From positions 1 to 6,152 of the forward strand of contig JACQLL010000023.1 in the NCBI GenBank assembly GCA_016234025.1: a stretch of DNA of 6,152 bases, in the 5' to 3' direction. Made by a program: the position numbers and the translations under genes. Below the pieces are notes generated by a model. It saw only the letters and a program-made list of their open reading frames with translations, did not search any database and was not told the origin of the DNA. This document shows positions 1-4,614 of this stretch, in pieces; positions within the stretch are counted from its first letter, which is position 1; each line of letters starts with the position of its first letter. The stretch is from Candidatus Pacearchaeota archaeon. GTDB taxonomy: Archaea; Nanobdellota; Nanobdellia; Pacearchaeales; GW2011-AR1.

Positions 1-449
1 GCACCAGTCTTGCCCAGTCCTTATTCGTGAGACTATTTACATCTCACAAAAGTTTTCCAATTATAGGAAAACACTTTGGCTTGCTCTATCACACTTTCGT
101 GTATTGTAAAAGTTCCTCGACTGCTGCACCCCGTAAGGCTGGGAATAGTGTCTCAGATTCCCTCTCAGGGCTTCTCCGCTAAGAGCCCTTACTGATCTTT
201 GCCTTGGTGGGCCATTACCCCGCCAACGAGCTAATCAGCCGCAGCCCCATCCTAGCTTGAATGAAAAAGCATTCCAGCATTCATCATCTATTGGGTATTA
301 GAGTCAGTTTCCCGACATTATTCCCAACGTTAGGGCAGGTTAGCTACGTGTTACTGAGCAGTGCGCTTTTCATCTCTTACGAAACAAAAAAACTTGCATG
401 TCTAATTGCAAACCAGATAGCGGCAGCCTCCAGCAGGATCAACTGGATT
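1..449 (-). rRNA. 16S ribosomal RNA, 5' part (partial, archaeal)
   Basis: Read on the minus strand, the gene starts with TCCAGTTGATCCTGCTGGAG, the archaeal 16S 5' signature (consensus TCCGGTTGATCCTGCCGGAG). It continues through recognisable conserved blocks: CACTGCTCAGTAACACGTAG (near 367-347), GGATGGGGCTGCGGCTGATT (near 252-233), CTGAGACAC (near 160) and ACGGGGTGCAGCAGTCGAGG (near 135-116). At base 1 it reads GGGCAAGACTGGTGC, which in 16S directly precedes the CAGCCGCCGCGGTAA block, so the window cuts the gene near E. coli position 515. About 30% of the molecule is present. The block pattern is archaeal, and several substitutions point to a fast-evolving DPANN-type lineage (inference). The exact 5' end is set by alignment to known archaeal ends and may be off by a few bases. 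Confidence 0.96.
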
Positions 450-454
450 TGTTT

Positions 455-492
455 GTTGATTTAATTAAATAACTTAAGTTATTAATTTCAAC
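455..492 (-). repeat. AT-rich inverted repeat just upstream of mature 16S
   Basis: The 16-bp core AATAACTTAAGTTATT (468-483) is a perfect palindrome. Beyond it the arms continue as AATT (463-466) with AATT (484-487), across a bulged A at 467, and then GTTGA (455-459) with TCAAC (488-492), across a three-base bulge. The element ends six bases from the 16S 5' end, so it may help define the processing site. Confidence 0.6.
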
Positions 493-500
493 ATCCTATT

Positions 501-515
501 GAAAGCATTGCTTTC
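501..515 (-). repeat. Small perfect hairpin in rRNA leader
   Basis: GAAAGC (501-506) and GCTTTC (510-515) are perfect inverted arms around a three-base loop. It is part of the pre-16S leader; no specific function can be assigned. Confidence 0.5.
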
Positions 516-543
516 CGCACTCGACCTCCTTAAAATAGACGTT

Positions 544-599
544 CGACGCTTGCATACCTCATACCTTAATATGCAAGTCGTCGTTCATTTTTACGACGA
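544..599 (-). repeat. Two overlapping, mutually exclusive hairpins in the rRNA leader
   Basis: CGACGCTTGCATA (544-556) pairs with TATGCAAG plus CGTCG (570-583), giving 13 bp with one bulged base at 578 and a 13-base loop. TCGTCGT (578-584) also pairs perfectly with ACGACGA (593-599), giving a 7-bp stem with an 8-base loop. Both stems use 579-583, so they cannot form together. In transcription order (minus strand) the 7-bp hairpin is made first and the 13-bp one could displace it. Confidence 0.6.
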
Positions 600-656
600 T
601 AAACATTAAGGCACTCATTTGAGTTAACATTTTAACGAAGGAGTTAGAAAATTTTG

Positions 657-667
657 CTATTTAAATG
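657..667 (-). promoter_or_regulatory. Candidate rRNA promoter (TATA box)
   Basis: On minus this reads CATTTAAATAG, an archaeal TATA-like element, about 210 bases before the mature 16S 5' end. It would start transcription near 635, upstream of all the leader hairpins. Its core ATTTAAAT (659-666) is self-complementary, so the direction is not set by the core alone. A second TATA-like stretch (TTTAAATTTA, near 701-692 on minus) is an alternative. Confidence 0.4.
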
Positions 668-691
668 TTTGGGAGAATTTTGAATGGCTAA

Positions 692-702
692 ATAAATTTA
701 AA
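692..702 (+). promoter_or_regulatory. TATA box of the metallopeptidase gene
   Basis: AAATTTAAAC is centred about 26 bases before the ATG at 724, matching the TATA-to-start distance of the other genes in this window and predicting a leaderless mRNA. The purine-rich GAAAGAAAGAGAAG just before the ATG is not a good Shine-Dalgarno match. Confidence 0.5.
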
Positions 703-723
703 CTCTTAGAAAGAAAGAGAAGT

Positions 724-1317
724 ATGCATGTTGAAGAATTTAGGAAATGTTTATATGGCATTCACGAAAGAGTTATCTCAGTGATGAGTCCAGTTGTTGA
801 CGTAAGCGTTGTGCCTGCGGAAATAGTTGTTAGACCATTGTTAGTTAGATATATGTTCGGTATTAACAAATGTAGTGAAGCTAAAATATTTGTTAGGAAG
901 AACAAAGATGATTTTTATGAAGGCAGAGATATAGATGAGATTGGAATAGCGCACGAAACAGGGCATTACTTTCATTCCCAAAATGCTGGCATGGTAAAAA
1001 ATCTTGAAGAGATTACAGAAAATGAAAGAACCAAAAAGATAAACAGAGTGATAAATTACCACGAACTTGTTGCTGAGTTTTTTATGTGTTGTTATTTCGA
1101 CGTGGATTCGGAAGGATATCTCTTTAGCAGAGTTCCTGAACAAGAGCGCGATGAACTTTATTCTCAAATTCAGGAATCTTACTTTTCCATTCCGTCGATT
1201 GAAGAAAGAAAAAGAATTATTAAACTACTAATTCACAATAGTTATGACCAAGCGAAAAGAATGTTTAGAAAAAACGGCGAGCTTGAGAGGTTTAGGGAGA
1301 TTGTGTTCGAGAAGTAA
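724..1317 (+). CDS. Putative zinc metallopeptidase (HExxH, ImmA/IrrE-like)
   Basis: The 197-residue protein contains HETGHYFH: the HExxH zinc-binding and catalytic motif is at residues 77-81 (His77, Glu78, His81). About 33 residues later the helix YHELVAEFF gives E114-x-x-A117-x-x-F120. That spacing pattern resembles the third zinc ligand helix of the ImmA/IrrE (M78, COG2856) and gluzincin peptidases. There is no signal peptide or membrane segment, so it is probably cytoplasmic. The N-terminal 70 residues and the charged C-terminal third are not recognised, and no helix-turn-helix domain is fused to it, unlike many IrrE-type regulators. It is divergent from the 16S gene and is followed after 36 bases by the exonuclease gene, which has its own TATA box. 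The motif is directly visible; the family name is an inference and the substrate is unknown. Confidence 0.72.
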   Translation: MHVEEFRKCLYGIHERVISVMSPVVDVSVVPAEIVVRPLLVRYMFGINKCSEAKIFVRKNKDDFYEGRDIDEIGIAHETGHYFHSQNAGMVKNLEEITENERTKKINRVINYHELVAEFFMCCYFDVDSEGYLFSRVPEQERDELYSQIQESYFSIPSIEERKRIIKLLIHNSYDQAKRMFRKNGELERFREIVFEK

Positions 1318-1324
1318 ACAAATA

Positions 1325-1333
1325 ATTATAAAG
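1325..1333 (+). promoter_or_regulatory. TATA box of the exonuclease gene
   Basis: ATTATAAAG lies in the 36-base gap after the metallopeptidase gene, centred about 25 bases before the ATG at 1354. There is no Shine-Dalgarno sequence in the gap, so a leaderless transcript is likely. Confidence 0.55.
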
Positions 1334-1353
1334 ATGTTTAATTTTTTGGTTAG

Positions 1354-1950
1354 ATGATTGTTGTTGACGTCGAGACGACTGGCTTGAGTCCATGGAAAAA
1401 TTCGATCGTTTCGATTGGAGCAGTCGAGTTTGAGAATCCGAAAAATAGATTTTATGCTGAATGTAATGTTTGGGAAGGAGCGGAGATAAATCAGGAAGCG
1501 CTGAATGTTAACGGATTTGAAGAATATGAAATAATTAATAACCCTGACAAATTGTCGACGAAAGAAACGATTCAGAAGTTTATATTCTGGACTGAAAAAA
1601 TAAAAGACAAGACGCTTGCCGGGCAGAACCCTTTTTTTGACAGGGATTTTTTGTCCGCCTCTGCGAAGAGGTTTGAGATTGAGTGGACCCTCGGAAGAAG
1701 GATTGTTGACTTGCATTCTCTTTGTTATGCGCATCATCTGAAAATTGGTAAGGGCGTTCCATTAGTTGGAGACAAAACTGATTTGAACAATGATAAGATA
1801 CTTGAGTACGTTGGTCTGCCGAGCGAGCCGAAGCCGCATAAAGCCTTGACAGGCGCGTTGATGGAGTGCGAGGCGTTCTCGAGATTGATTTATGGAAAGA
1901 ATTTGATTGAGGAGTTTTCTAAATACGAAGTGCCTGAGTTTTTGAGATAG
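1354..1950 (+). CDS. DnaQ-like (DEDDh superfamily) 3'-5' exonuclease, divergent
   Basis: The 198-residue protein has the fold signature of the DnaQ/RNase T exonucleases. Exo I is IVVDVETTGLSP at the N-terminus (metal ligands Asp5 and Glu7), followed by SIVSIGAVEFENP. Exo II is GQNPFFDRDFL (Asp96). Exo III is PHKALTGALMECEAF with His162, the general base of the DEDDh type. The canonical Asp five residues after that His is Gly167 here (codon GGC); Glu171 and Glu173 follow one helical turn later. The protein is a stand-alone domain with no polymerase or other fusion and could trim DNA or RNA 3' ends in proofreading, repair or RNA turnover. From memory, similar stand-alone proteins with PHNALTGA-type Exo III motifs occur in CPR bacteria and DPANN archaea, so the Gly may be a family trait and not a mutation. 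I cannot verify this here. Confidence 0.85.
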   Translation: MIVVDVETTGLSPWKNSIVSIGAVEFENPKNRFYAECNVWEGAEINQEALNVNGFEEYEIINNPDKLSTKETIQKFIFWTEKIKDKTLAGQNPFFDRDFLSASAKRFEIEWTLGRRIVDLHSLCYAHHLKIGKGVPLVGDKTDLNNDKILEYVGLPSEPKPHKALTGALMECEAFSRLIYGKNLIEEFSKYEVPEFLR

Positions 1951-1963
1951 GAAAGCTTAAATA
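1951..1963 (+). promoter_or_regulatory. BRE/TATA promoter of the 142-residue protein gene
   Basis: GAAAGCTTAAATA is a classic archaeal BRE plus TATA arrangement and begins right after the exonuclease stop codon. The TATA part (CTTAAATA, 1956-1963) is centred about 25 bases before the ATG at 1985, again predicting a leaderless mRNA. It is the clearest promoter in the window. Confidence 0.7.
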
Positions 1964-1984
1964 GGGATTTAGTGAAAGAATTTT

Positions 1985-2413
1985 ATGGCTACAATTAACT
2001 TAATGATTCCAGTCGATCCAGAGAAAGCTCTGAGAGGAAGAACTCGCGGACGTGTAAATAAGTGCATAGAATCTGCTATAGAATACCCTGACGCAGAACA
2101 ACGAAAATATTTAGCGTATGGAAGGCATATTTTGGAAGATGAAGTTCCAACTCTTAAAGATTGTGAAGACTTAACTGGGAGAAACATTCGAGAGGAATAT
2201 AAAGAAGTAGGAGTTATTCAGACATTGTATCGCGCACTTCTTGTTGTTGGGTTTGTTGCAGAATTTAATTTTGTTAATCCGAATGCAGATACACTGAGAA
2301 ATTTTGTTGAAGACAAGTCTCCAATTGAAGGATACCAAATATCAAGACATCTTTATTATAGAACTGCTGGAAAATTTAATTTGAGATTATTTAGACTAAG
2401 ATGGAGAAATTAA
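1985..2413 (+). CDS. Hypothetical basic protein, 142 residues
   Basis: I do not recognise this protein. It is soluble, with no signal peptide. The N-terminus (ATINLMIPVDPEKALRGRTR) changes from a short hydrophobic strand to an Arg-rich stretch at about residues 17-23. The middle has a predicted helical part around TLKDCEDLTGRNIREEY (residues 56-72) and then a hydrophobic helix at about 76-93. The C-terminus is strongly basic and aromatic (FNLRLFRLRWRN). The basic ends could suit nucleic acid binding, but no known motif supports that. It has its own promoter, ends 50 bases before the convergent toxin gene, and forms the end of a run of three separately promoted plus-strand genes. The good promoter and coherent composition support a real gene. 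Confidence 0.72.
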   Translation: MATINLMIPVDPEKALRGRTRGRVNKCIESAIEYPDAEQRKYLAYGRHILEDEVPTLKDCEDLTGRNIREEYKEVGVIQTLYRALLVVGFVAEFNFVNPNADTLRNFVEDKSPIEGYQISRHLYYRTAGKFNLRLFRLRWRN

Positions 2414-2463
2414 ATTGAAATCGCGGTTTACTTCGTCGTCACACTAAACTATCCCCCACAACC

Positions 2464-2790
2464 TTATTTTATACATTTATTAACTTCTTTCAAAATCAAA
2501 TTGTAAAATTCATCCGAGACCTTGCAAAGTTTTTTCTTGATTATTTTTTCATTGATTGTGAAAATTCTGAACGGCTTTATCCAGCTTCTGAAAGGCAGTT
2601 TTCCTTCTTTTAGAAACTTCTTCTCTATTTCAATCCCGTCTTTTGTTACGACGCTCGTGATTAAGCAACATATTTTGTCTTCTGTTTTGTTGAGATTTGA
2701 ATTTGAGATTATCAGCGCCGGGCGATTTTTATAAGATGTTAAATCAGTGTAAGGGAAAGGCGTCAGAACAATTTCCTTTTGCTCATACAT
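2464..2790 (-). CDS. MazF/PemK-family toxin (mRNA endoribonuclease)
   Basis: The 108-residue protein starts with the MazF/PemK signature YEQKEIVLTPFPYTDL then KNRPALIIS (residues 2-29). This is the first SH3-like barrel strands with the conserved Arg-Pro (Arg23, Pro24) of the active site region. CCLITSVV (residues 41-48) supplies the conserved Thr-Ser (Thr45, Ser46) that sits opposite the Arg in MazF enzymes. The length is typical of the family, whose members cut mRNA at short single-strand sequences when the antitoxin is lost. Its ATG overlaps the end of the antitoxin gene by 8 bases (ATGTATGA), so the two are co-transcribed and probably translationally coupled. The core motifs look intact and nothing suggests decay. 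The cleavage specificity cannot be read from the sequence. Confidence 0.88.
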   Translation of the reverse strand: MYEQKEIVLTPFPYTDLTSYKNRPALIISNSNLNKTEDKICCLITSVVTKDGIEIEKKFLKEGKLPFRSWIKPFRIFTINEKIIKKKLCKVSDEFYNLILKEVNKCIK

Positions 2791-3013
2791 TATTCCACCT
2801 TTCGTCTAATTCATTGTCCCATTCTTTTTTTAGAACTTCTTGAGAGGCGAGCATTGTGAATATGCTCTCTGACTCTGGACTCTCTTCGATTGCTTCAATT
2901 TCATTAATCCTTTTCTCAATCATTTTTCTGACGAATTCGCTCCACTTTATTTCCGAATATTTTTTCATTTTGCCGTAAACTTCATCATCAATTGAGAGTG
3001 TTATGTTTGTCAT
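2783..3013 (-). CDS. Ribbon-helix-helix antitoxin partner of MazF-type toxin
   Basis: The 76-residue protein begins with MTNITLSIDDEVYGKMKKY, a CopG/Arc-type ribbon-helix-helix domain. The DNA-binding strand is at about residues 2-9, followed by helix A and helix B (WSEFVRKMIEKRINEIE, about 24-40). The C-terminal half is acidic with a predicted amphipathic helix (EVLKKEWDNELDERW), as expected for the tail that wraps and neutralises the toxin. Archaeal antitoxins with such tails occur with VapC or MazF/PemK toxins. The gene is first in the two-gene unit, and its TATA box lies 25 bases before the ATG with an 18-bp palindrome in between. This is what autorepression by a ribbon-helix-helix dimer would need (inference). 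Confidence 0.85.
   Translation of the reverse strand: MTNITLSIDDEVYGKMKKYSEIKWSEFVRKMIEKRINEIEAIEESPESESIFTMLASQEVLKKEWDNELDERWNNV
2795..2801 (-). promoter_or_regulatory. Shine-Dalgarno-like site of the toxin gene
   Basis: On minus, AAGGTGG lies four bases before the toxin ATG and inside the antitoxin gene. It matches the archaeal anti-Shine-Dalgarno complement in AGGTG. The single or first genes in this window show TATA-to-ATG distances too short for a leader, so this internal cistron appears to use a different initiation mode. Confidence 0.5.
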
Positions 3014-3019
3014 TTTAAG

Positions 3020-3037
3020 ATAAGTGAGCTCACTTAT
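3020..3037. promoter_or_regulatory. 18-bp perfect palindrome, probable antitoxin operator
   Basis: ATAAGTGAGCTCACTTAT is perfectly self-complementary. It starts seven bases before the antitoxin ATG and overlaps the TATA box. Ribbon-helix-helix antitoxins bind palindromic or repeated sites in their own promoters, so it is the natural operator candidate. Each half contains AAGTGAG. Confidence 0.65.
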
Positions 3038-3042
3038 TTAAA
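3035..3042 (-). promoter_or_regulatory. TATA box of the toxin-antitoxin operon
   Basis: On minus it reads TTTAAATA, centred about 25 bases before the antitoxin ATG at 3013. It overlaps one end of the 18-bp palindrome, so a repressor bound there would compete with TBP/TFB or block polymerase. Confidence 0.6.
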
Positions 3043-3045
3043 CTT

Positions 3046-3057
3046 TTCGCCGGCGAA
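3046..3057. repeat. 12-bp perfect palindrome upstream of the TATA box
   Basis: TTCGCCGGCGAA is fully self-complementary and lies directly upstream of the toxin-antitoxin TATA box. It could be a second regulator site. It is also 27 bases past the stop of the upstream same-strand unit, and on minus it is followed by AAAGTTT, so a weak terminator hairpin is possible. It has unrelated sequence to the 18-bp palindrome. Confidence 0.45.
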
Positions 3058-3083
3058 CTTATTTCGGAAGAATTAATCTTGCT

Positions 3084-3454
3084 CTAATTTCCAGTTCCTG
3101 AACACTTTGTAAATTCGTAAATAAATGGTGTTGCGATACTCATTCCTGTTAGAGCTAACCCTACATTCAACCATGCGTCGTTTCCTGCCAAAATGGAAAC
3201 AAGGCCGAAGCCGGACATGGAAGTAATCGCGCCGATTGTGCCTAAAATTAAATAGCCCTCGAAGGGAGCTTCATCTGAAGTGAGAGAATCTGCGTAGGAA
3301 GAGAATTTCTTATTTCATCCGGTGCCGCGCCTTCTTCCATTTCCAACCTTGCCGACTTGAGTTCATATTTAATTTCATCTCTACTGTAACCGTCTAATTT
3401 CATTTGTCGAAATTCCGGCATTAACGCTCTGAAATAATTTTTTTTGGCTTTCAT
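3084..3454 (-). pseudogene. Small two-helix membrane protein gene with a -1 frameshift
   Basis: The gene starts two bases after the uS2 stop (TGAAAATG), with a weak GAAGTG ribosome-binding site. The first frame (ATG at 3454, open to 3248) encodes a soluble charged part: MKAKKNYFRALMPEF, then DGYSRDEIKYELKSARLEMEEGAAPDEIR. The next frame is open from 3314 to a TAG at 3084-3086 and encodes KFSSYADSLTSDEAPFEGY, then two hydrophobic helices (YLILGTIGAITSMSGFGLV and WLNVGLALTGMSIATPFIY) and a short tail. This second frame has no ATG, GTG or TTG before the first helix, so it is not an independent gene. One extra base in the AAA run at 3306-3308 would restore a 123-residue protein with N-terminal cytosolic part and two membrane helices at about 68-88 and 94-113. 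It could be a true mutation, a sequencing error or recoding; no classic slippery site is evident. The family is not recognised. A fragment read only in the first frame (3248-3454) would wrongly end in an out-of-frame tail. Confidence 0.72.
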
Positions 3455-3456
3455 TT

Positions 3457-4341
3457 TCACTTCGGCGGCACAAGAGAATCCCAGTTTTCCACCCATTCGG
3501 AGATTGTGGGGACTGTTGTTTTTAGTTTTCGTTTTTCCGCATAGAGTTTTGCGACGATGTAAAGTATGAAGCCGAGTGATTTTGCGCTTTTGTTATTGCC
3601 CGGAAGGATTTGTGTGATTCCCCGCGTGTAATTGTTTGTATCGCAGATTGCCATAACCGGGATTTTAATTCTTTTTGCGTCTTCGAAGGCAGCTCTGTCT
3701 GTCCAAGGGTCGCAGATGAATAACATTTCCGCTTCCATGAAATTGTCGAGGTTTGGATTTGTCAGGATTCCAGCAGGATAATTCTTTATGAAAGATTTTA
3801 TCCCGAGAGTTTTTGAGAATAGTTCTACTGCCTTCAAACCTGCTTCTCTTTTGCAGACGATTATAATTTCTTCAGGAGGAAATTTAGACATGTAGTCGGC
3901 GCACTCTGTGAGTTTTTTATCCAGCAGTTCTGTGTCGAAGACAGCAAGAGAATCGGCACGACGTTTGTAAACAAATGATTTCATGTCGGGCGTGATTGCG
4001 CGCGTTCCCAAGTGCATTGAAGATTTAAGATAGTCCTCAATTGGAGCGAGCGTTGTTTTCTCATTTTCTGATTTTTCTTTTTTATGCAAGGAGATTTCTT
4101 TCTCTTCTACTTTTTTCGCAAGCTTTGCCGCCTTTTCTTTTAGAGCAGCTAATTTATCTTCTTTCGAGTCGGCTTCGGAATTTCTCGCGGATTTTTTTTC
4201 TTCTTTAGTTAATTTCTCTTCTACCTCTTTTGCTTCTCCGACAACTTTCTCTGCGATGTCTTTTACTTCTTCTGTGATTTGTTTAGAAACCTTTTTTACT
4301 TTTTTTTCTACTTTCTCTAAAGTTGTTTTTTTCTTTTGCAT
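3457..4341 (-). CDS. rps2: Small-subunit ribosomal protein uS2 with long charged N-terminal extension
   Basis: The C-terminal 195 residues are an archaeal uS2: YLKSSMHLGTR (104-114), a YKRRADSLAVFDTELLD segment (125-141), FICDPWTDRAAFEDAKRIKIP (208-228), AICDTNNYTR (231-240), ILPGNNKSAKSLGFILY (245-261) and the terminal helix AKLYAEKRK. uS2 sits on the solvent side of the 30S platform and neck and assembles late. Residues 1-95 are an extension almost entirely of Lys, Glu and Ala with heptad-like hydrophobic spacing. It is likely a long helix or coiled coil and makes the protein 294 residues, against about 200-220 for usual archaeal uS2. The start at 4341 fits its TATA box (about 25 bases upstream). 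It is followed after two bases by a membrane protein gene, and the enolase gene lies upstream on the same strand, a conserved archaeal neighbour. Confidence 0.96.
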   Translation of the reverse strand: MQKKKTTLEKVEKKVKKVSKQITEEVKDIAEKVVGEAKEVEEKLTKEEKKSARNSEADSKEDKLAALKEKAAKLAKKVEEKEISLHKKEKSENEKTTLAPIEDYLKSSMHLGTRAITPDMKSFVYKRRADSLAVFDTELLDKKLTECADYMSKFPPEEIIIVCKREAGLKAVELFSKTLGIKSFIKNYPAGILTNPNLDNFMEAEMLFICDPWTDRAAFEDAKRIKIPVMAICDTNNYTRGITQILPGNNKSAKSLGFILYIVAKLYAEKRKLKTTVPTISEWVENWDSLVPPK

Positions 4342-4362
4342 TGTAGTTAATGAAATAGGGGG

Positions 4363-4370
4363 TTTTTAAG
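4363..4370 (-). promoter_or_regulatory. TATA box of the uS2 operon
   Basis: On minus it reads CTTAAAAA, centred about 25 bases before the uS2 ATG at 4341. It implies that uS2 is transcribed separately from enolase, without a leader. Confidence 0.5.
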
Positions 4371-4399
4371 ATTTGTTGTTTGGGGAAAAATTTGGCTAT

Positions 4400-4570
4400 A
4401 TGCGGGAACGTCTCGTTAAGTCATTAGTACTCATCGGGAAATCGGCAGTAAAAATTTAATGAACCCGTAGCACGTAAGTGCGAGGGCACAGAGATTCGAA
4501 GAATGCTCTGTATAGAAAAAATCTGCAGAGAAGGCTAGAATTAGAAAAGTTACCACCGCGCGAGGTGAAA
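4400..4570 (+). ncRNA. Candidate structured RNA of unknown class
   Basis: This stretch is the body of a 258-base gap between the divergent uS2 and membrane protein genes and is about 44% GC, higher than the other AT-rich spacers. It has several hairpins: AACG/CGTT (4407-4417), CCC-GCAC closed by a GUAA tetraloop and GTGC-GGG (4464-4486), ACAGAG with an inner ATT/AAT stem and CTCTGT (4488-4511), and CACC/GGTG (4553-4566). CTCTGTA (4506-4512) can alternatively pair with TGCAGAG (4524-4530), so two conformations are possible. It does not match what I know of tRNA, 5S, SRP or RNase P RNA. The strand is uncertain, and no strong TATA box lies at the right place for the plus strand. It may instead be an unannotated leader or chance structure. 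Confidence 0.3.
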
Positions 4571-4584
4571 AATTTACAACAAAA

Positions 4585-4592
4585 TTTAAAAA
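4585..4592 (+). promoter_or_regulatory. TATA box of the small membrane protein gene
   Basis: TTTAAAAA is centred about 26 bases before the ATG at 4615 but only about 11 before the ATG at 4600. By the spacing seen elsewhere in the window it favours 4615 as the true, leaderless start. Confidence 0.5.
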
Positions 4593-4614
4593 GCCATAAA
4601 TGAACCTTCAATCT

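Larger units (their letters stand above)
450..640 (-). other. Pre-16S rRNA leader with several hairpins
   Basis: This stretch lies between the predicted rRNA promoter and the mature 16S 5' end. It is rich in inverted repeats and has no open reading frame that I can support. In transcript order the repeats are a 7-bp hairpin (599-578), a 13-bp hairpin sharing one arm with it (583-544), an AGGAGGT stretch (530-524), a 6-bp hairpin (515-501) and an AT-rich hairpin ending six bases before 16S (492-455). In archaea such leaders normally pair with the 16S 3' flank to form the bulge-helix-bulge processing stem. The other half lies outside the window, so that role cannot be checked here. Confidence 0.6.

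Noticed and set aside
261..464. A 67-codon open frame on plus
   Set aside because: It lies inside the antisense strand of the 16S gene; no protein-like features.
841..1167. Open frame on minus opposite the metallopeptidase
   Set aside because: Shadow of the sense gene, which carries a clear HExxH motif and promoter.
1228..1737. Long open frame on minus opposite the exonuclease
   Set aside because: The plus strand holds conserved exonuclease motifs; the minus translation has no recognisable domain.
2522..2734. Open frame on plus opposite the toxin
   Set aside because: Hydrophobic antisense shadow of the MazF-type gene.
3300..3314. Programmed -1 frameshift site
   Set aside because: No X-XXY-YYZ heptamer in the shared window, so recoding is not supported over an indel.
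4400..4459. A 19-residue open frame on plus (MRERLVKSLVLIGKSAVKI)
   Set aside because: Tiny, no TATA box at 25-27 bases and no ribosome-binding site; chance is likely, and it overlaps the possible RNA.
4464..4486. Kink-turn (L7Ae site) in the GUAA-capped hairpin
   Set aside because: The bulge is three bases long, but the required tandem G-A/A-G pairs are absent.
4488..4511. T-arm-like ATTCGAAG as a sign of a tRNA or split tRNA half
   Set aside because: The flanking bases do not give a five-pair T-stem around a seven-base loop, and no acceptor or anticodon arm fits on either strand.
4400..4570. RNase P RNA or SRP RNA
   Set aside because: The conserved P4 sequences of RNase P and the domain IV loop of SRP RNA are not seen on either strand.
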